Below, piece by piece: positions 60,772 to 64,000 of a stretch of 64,000 bases of DNA. The DNA comes from Streptomyces zaomyceticus (GTDB lineage Bacteria; Actinomycetota; Actinomycetes; Streptomycetales; Streptomycetaceae), in assembly GCF_014656215.1 (NCBI RefSeq), contig NZ_BNBZ01000004.1, positions 186,001 through 250,000 on the forward strand, written 5' to 3'. Position 1 is the stretch's first letter. The number at the start of each line of letters is the position of its first letter. Under the pieces are notes generated by a model, which made no database searches, was not told the DNA's origin, and saw nothing but the letters and a program-made list of their open reading frames with translations. Made by a program: the position numbers and the translations under genes.

Positions 60772-62205
60772 GTGCCCCACACCGCGCAGGCGCCCACGCC
60801 GCCGCCTTCCGAAGGCCGAGCCGCCCACCCGGACCACCTCGGCCACGTCATCTTCATCACGGCCTCCGCCGCGATGGGCGGCTTCCTCTTCGGCTACGAC
60901 AGCTCCGTCATCAACGGTGCCGTCGAGGCGATCCGCGACCGCTACGACATCGGCTCCGGCACCCTCGCCCAGGTCATCGCCATCGCGCTGATCGGCTGCG
61001 CCATCGGCGCCGCGACCGCCGGCCGGATCGCCGACCGCATCGGCCGCATCCGCTGCATGCAGATCTCCGCGGTGCTCTTCGCCGTCAGCGCCGTGGGCTC
61101 CGCGCTTCCCTTCGCCCTCTGGGACCTGGCCCTCTGGCGGATCGTCGGCGGCTTCGCCATCGGCATGGCCTCCGTCATCGGCCCCGCGTACATCGCCGAG
61201 GTCGCCCCCGCCGCCTACCGCGGCCGCCTGGGCTCCTTCCAGCAGGCCGCGATCGTCATCGGCATCGCCATCTCCCAGCTGGTCAACTACGGCATCCTCC
61301 AGCTCGCCGACGGCGACCAGCGCGGCGAGATCGGCGGCCTGGAGGCCTGGCAGTGGATGCTCGGCGTGATGGTCGTGCCCGCCCTCCTCTACGGCATGCT
61401 CTCCTTCGCGATCCCGGAGTCCCCCCGCTTCCTCATCTCCGTGGGGAAGACCGAACGCGCCAAGGAGGTCCTGGCCGAGGTCGAGGGCCACGGCGTCGAT
61501 CTCGACGCGCGCGTCGCCGAGATCGACCGGGCCATGCGCAGTGAGCACAAGTCCACCTTCAGGGACCTGCTCGTCGCCGGCAGCCGCTTCAGGCTGCTGC
61601 CCATCGTCTGGGTCGGCATCGGACTCTCGGTCTTCCAGCAGCTCGTCGGCATCAACGTCGCGTTCTACTACTCCGCGACCCTCTGGCAGTCCGTCGGCAT
61701 CGACCCGTCGAGCTCGTTCTTCTACTCGTTCACCACGTCGATCATCAACATCATCGGCACCGTGATCGCGATGGTCCTGGTCGACCGGGTCGGCCGCAAG
61801 CCGCTCGCCCTCGTCGGCTCCGTCGGCATGGCGATCGCCCTCGCCGTCGAGGCCTGGGCCTTCTCCGCCGACCTCGTGGACGGCAAGCTGCCCGAGACCC
61901 AGGGCGTCGTGGCCCTCGTCGCCGCCCATGTCTTCGTGCTCTTCTTCGCCCTCTCGTGGGGCGTGGTGGTCTGGGTGTTCCTCGGCGAGATGTTCCCCAA
62001 CCGGATCCGGGCCGCGGCCCTCGGCGTCGCCGCCTCCGCGCAGTGGATCGCCAACTGGGCCATCACCGCCAGCTTCCCGTCCCTCGCGGACTGGAACCTC
62101 TCCGGCACCTACATCATCTACACGGTCTTCGCCGTGCTCTCGATCCCCTTCGTGCTCAGGTACGTCAAGGAGACCAAGGGCAAGGCGTTGGAGGAGATGG
62201 GCTAA
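60772..62205 (+). CDS. glcP: Major-facilitator glucose permease GlcP
   Basis: This 477-residue protein with 12 predicted membrane helices has sugar-porter signatures: FLFGYDSSVINGAV, GRIADRIGR, PESPRFL, QQLVGINVAFYYSATLW, DRVGRKPL, GEMFPNRIRAAALG and the final KETKGKALEEM. Position right after smc and sequence fit S. coelicolor glcP1, the main glucose/H+ symporter that works with glucose kinase in carbon control. The GTG start has GAGGAG 5 nt upstream. Confidence 0.93.
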   Translation: MPHTAQAPTPPPSEGRAAHPDHLGHVIFITASAAMGGFLFGYDSSVINGAVEAIRDRYDIGSGTLAQVIAIALIGCAIGAATAGRIADRIGRIRCMQISAVLFAVSAVGSALPFALWDLALWRIVGGFAIGMASVIGPAYIAEVAPAAYRGRLGSFQQAAIVIGIAISQLVNYGILQLADGDQRGEIGGLEAWQWMLGVMVVPALLYGMLSFAIPESPRFLISVGKTERAKEVLAEVEGHGVDLDARVAEIDRAMRSEHKSTFRDLLVAGSRFRLLPIVWVGIGLSVFQQLVGINVAFYYSATLWQSVGIDPSSSFFYSFTTSIINIIGTVIAMVLVDRVGRKPLALVGSVGMAIALAVEAWAFSADLVDGKLPETQGVVALVAAHVFVLFFALSWGVVVWVFLGEMFPNRIRAAALGVAASAQWIANWAITASFPSLADWNLSGTYIIYTVFAVLSIPFVLRYVKETKGKALEEMG

Positions 62206-62235
62206 TCCCCGCTGCCCCTCTCCTCGTCCACGGAA

Positions 62236-62274
62236 CTGCCCCGGCCCGAGGCCTCCCGCCTCGAGCCGGGGCAG
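62236..62274. terminator. Terminator between glcP and the LLM gene
   Basis: CTGCCCCGGC pairs with GCCGGGGCAG, with inner CGAG/CTCG pairing. It lies 30 nt after glcP, with the convergent gene on the other side. Confidence 0.8.
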
Positions 62275-62335
62275 TACGCCGTGGCCGGCCTCCTCGGGCC
62301 GTGAGCCGGGGCGGGTACGCCGCGGCCCCCCGCCC

Positions 62336-63307
62336 TCAGGCCGTGAGCCGGGGCAGCACGTCCTCGCAGAACAGCCGCAGGCTCCGCCACCCCTCCTCGA
62401 CCGGCATCCCGCCGCACAGCGGATGCAGTACGAGGCTCTCCGGACCGAGCGTCAGGCACTCCTCCGGAGTCACGACCCGGTACACCCCCTCCGCCCGCAG
62501 CTCCGCCACCGTCGTCGCCGCCGACCGCACCGCCGAGCGGATGTCCTTCGACTGCCAGGAGGCGTACGTCCGCGCCTCGTGCAGGAAGTGCTCCCCGTAC
62601 TCCGCCCAGGTCCGGTCCGGGTCCTCCGAGAGATGCAGCAGCGGGGTCACCTCCGCCGGCATCATCGTCCAGCCCTCCGTGCCGTACTCCGCGCACCGCT
62701 CCCGGTAGTACGCCTCCAGCTCCGGCAGATGCGCGCTGGGGAAGAACGGCAGCCCGAGCCGGGCCGCCCGCCGGGCCGCCGCCCGCGACGAGCCCCCGAC
62801 CAGGAGCATCGGATGCGGCTGGGTGAAGGGCCGCGGGGTGACCCGTACCGTACGGCCCTGGTAGCTGAAGGGCTCCCCGGTCCAGGCCGTGAGCAGGGTC
62901 TCCAGGAGCAGGTCCTGGAGCTTGCCGCGCCGCCCCCAGTCGACCCCGCGCTCCTCGTACTCCTCGGGCCGGTAGCCGATCCCCGCCACCGTCACCAGGC
63001 GTCCGCCGCTCAGCAGGTCGAGGACGGCGATGTCCTCGGCGAGCCGCAGCGGGTCGTGCAGCGGCCCGATGATCGCCGACACCGTCACCGCGATCCGCTC
63101 CGTGGCGCCGAAGACCGCGCCCGCGAAGGCGAAGGGGGAGGGCAGCCAGTTGTTCTCGACGCCGTGGTGCTCCTCGGTCTGCACGGTGTCGACCCCGTGC
63201 CGGTCGGCGTGGGCGGCCATCCGGACGGCGGCCCGGTAGCGCTCCGAGAGGGATTCGGGGGTCGCGTCCGGGTCGACGAGGTTGAACCGTACGACTGTGA
63301 AGGGCAT
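62336..63307 (-). CDS. LLM-class (bacterial luciferase-like) flavin-dependent oxidoreductase
   Basis: This 323-residue TIM-barrel protein has an early HADRHGVDTVQTEEHHG (TxEHH, luciferase-like), NNWLPSPFAFAGAV, PLHDPLRLAEDIAVLDLLSGGRL (hallmark), GIGYRPEEYEERGVDW and LLVGGSS. Members use FMN or F420 for monooxygenase or reductase reactions; the substrate is unknown. It has ATG start 63307 and a promoter with an embedded palindrome. Confidence 0.9.
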   Translation of the reverse strand: MPFTVVRFNLVDPDATPESLSERYRAAVRMAAHADRHGVDTVQTEEHHGVENNWLPSPFAFAGAVFGATERIAVTVSAIIGPLHDPLRLAEDIAVLDLLSGGRLVTVAGIGYRPEEYEERGVDWGRRGKLQDLLLETLLTAWTGEPFSYQGRTVRVTPRPFTQPHPMLLVGGSSRAAARRAARLGLPFFPSAHLPELEAYYRERCAEYGTEGWTMMPAEVTPLLHLSEDPDRTWAEYGEHFLHEARTYASWQSKDIRSAVRSAATTVAELRAEGVYRVVTPEECLTLGPESLVLHPLCGGMPVEEGWRSLRLFCEDVLPRLTA

Positions 63308-63347
63308 GGGAAGTCCCCCTCCGCGAGTGGGATACCGGCGAAGGGGG

Positions 63348-63376
63348 ACAGTATCTGACGCAGTGTCAGATGAGAA
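63348..63376 (-). promoter_or_regulatory. LLM gene promoter with palindromic operator in its spacer
   Basis: On the minus strand TTCTCA (63376-63371), a 17-nt spacer and TACTGT (63353-63348) form the promoter. ATCTGAC-GCAGT-GTCAGAT (63353-63371) fills the spacer, a TetR-like operator with one mismatch from full symmetry. Confidence 0.65.
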
Positions 63377-63379
63377 CGC

Positions 63380-64000
63380 TCAGACGGAAACGGTCTCGCG
63401 GACCTCGGCCGGCTCCACCGGCTCCACCGGGGCCTCCGCGGTCGTCCGCGGCAGTACGGCGTAGAGCGCGCCCGCCACCACGATCGTCGCCGCCCAGCCC
63501 AGGCCGTTCTCTCCGATCCACGAGGAGGCGAGCGGACCGGAGAACCAGTCCACCTTCGTGAACAGCAGCCCCACGAGCAGGGCGACCGCCCAGGCCGTCA
63601 TCGCCTGCCAGGCGAAACCGCCCCGGTACCAGTACGCACTGGTCCGGGTGGTGTCCATCAACGCCACCGCGTCGTACGACCGGCGCCGCAGCATGTCCGC
63701 GCCGAAGACCCCGATCCACGCCGAGAACGCCACCGCGAGCAGCGTAAGGAAGGAGATGAACGAGCCGATGAAGCTGGTCGCCACCACCATGAGCAGGAAA
63801 CCGAAGACCAGGCTGATCACCGCGTTCACACTGACCGCCGCCGCACGCGACACCTTGATGCCCAGGGTCTGTGCCGTGAACCCGGCCGAGTACATCGACA
63901 TCGAGTTGATCAGCAGCATCCCGAGCAGGGCGATCACCAGGTACGGCACCGAGATCCACATCGGCAGCAGCTCGCCGATGAAGGAGACCGGGTCCTGCGC
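63380..64000 (-). CDS. NCS1-family nucleobase/cation symporter, 5' end beyond the window
   Basis: The minus frame is open to the window edge (AQDPVSFIGELLPMWISVPYLVIALLGMLLINSMSMYSAGFT...), so the ATG at 63961 is internal. At least 206 C-terminal residues are present, with about six membrane helices. MSMYSAGFTAQTLG and AWIGVFGADMLRRRSYD are typical of NCS1 purine/cytosine/allantoin permeases. It ends 72 nt before the LLM gene and could be cotranscribed with it. Confidence 0.88.
   Translation of the reverse strand, partial: AQDPVSFIGELLPMWISVPYLVIALLGMLLINSMSMYSAGFTAQTLGIKVSRAAAVSVNAVISLVFGFLLMVVATSFIGSFISFLTLLAVAFSAWIGVFGADMLRRRSYDAVALMDTTRTSAYWYRGGFAWQAMTAWAVALLVGLLFTKVDWFSGPLASSWIGENGLGWAATIVVAGALYAVLPRTTAEAPVEPVEPAEVRETVSV

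Overview
The window is chromosomal DNA from a Streptomyces (or a very close actinobacterial relative). GC content is very high, codon third positions are almost always G or C, GTG/TTG starts are frequent, and two tandem conservons are present. The gene order is the conserved Streptomyces core order: accB-accE, cvn2-cvn1, gltX, Gln/Glu tRNAs, ndgR-leuCD, hupS, cofC, gpsA, ddlA, thiL-thiD, rpmB, recG-rsmD-coaD, rpmF-rnc-mutM, acyP, smc, glcP. No plasmid, phage, insertion sequence, CRISPR array or secondary-metabolite cluster was found.

The left end (1-9.1 kb) is accessory. It has the 3' part of a beta-lactamase-fold serine hydrolase, a YceI protein with a readable promoter and operator, and three exported proteins: a small M15-like peptidase, a 1297-residue GH101 endo-alpha-N-acetylgalactosaminidase, and a Tat-exported PL8 polysaccharide lyase. 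The GH101 and PL8 enzymes together would attack mucin O-glycans and uronic-acid polysaccharides. A perfect LacI-type palindrome lies in the hairpin between them.

From 9.2 to 11.0 kb are the essential acyl-CoA carboxylase beta subunit AccB (Ile420 type) and its epsilon subunit. From 17.1 down to 11.1 kb, on the minus strand, runs a tightly overlapping six-gene signalling operon: Ser/Thr kinase, YbjN-like protein, membrane protein with an NfeD-like end, von Willebrand A protein, PP2C phosphatase, and a second tail-anchored atypical kinase. Its last three genes form a kinase/phosphatase/vWA triad of the TerY-P type. From 17.3 to 28.0 kb are two complete conservons (CvnA sensor kinase, CvnB roadblock, CvnC DUF742, CvnD GTPase). 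Their B and D genes share long identical tracts that look like gene conversion.

The 28.5-36.8 kb part holds a small unrecognised protein with an internal repeat, an FAH-family enzyme overlapping gltX, a HAD phosphatase, five tRNAs (Gln-Glu-Glu-Gln-Glu), divergent ndgR and leuCD, and the HU protein with a Lys/Ala tail. From 36.9 to 49.4 kb are coenzyme and envelope genes (cofC, an acyltransferase, gpsA, ddlA, thiL, thiD), L28, a FakA-like DAK2 protein, and recG-rsmD-coaD. From 49.5 to 60.6 kb are a coiled-coil DivIVA-type protein, yceD-rpmF-rnc-mutM, an HxlR regulator divergent from a flavodoxin-like gene, a CAP-domain protein, acyP and smc. The right end has the glucose permease glcP, an LLM oxidoreductase with a palindrome between its -35 and -10, and the 3' part of an NCS1 permease.

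Fine structure beyond the genes includes a dispersed Streptomyces palindromic repeat that has entered the 5' coding end of gltX, with a second copy at 44.2 kb. There is also a duplicated tRNA unit with compensatory hairpins, a probable CTG start in the yceD-like gene, a long hairpin just upstream of rpmB, and several genes with a TAnnnT box exactly 6-7 nt before the start codon (probable leaderless transcripts). I see no clear wholly new defence or biosynthetic system. The best candidates for new biology are the six-gene phosphosignalling operon, the gltX repeat insertion and the small protein at 28.5 kb.
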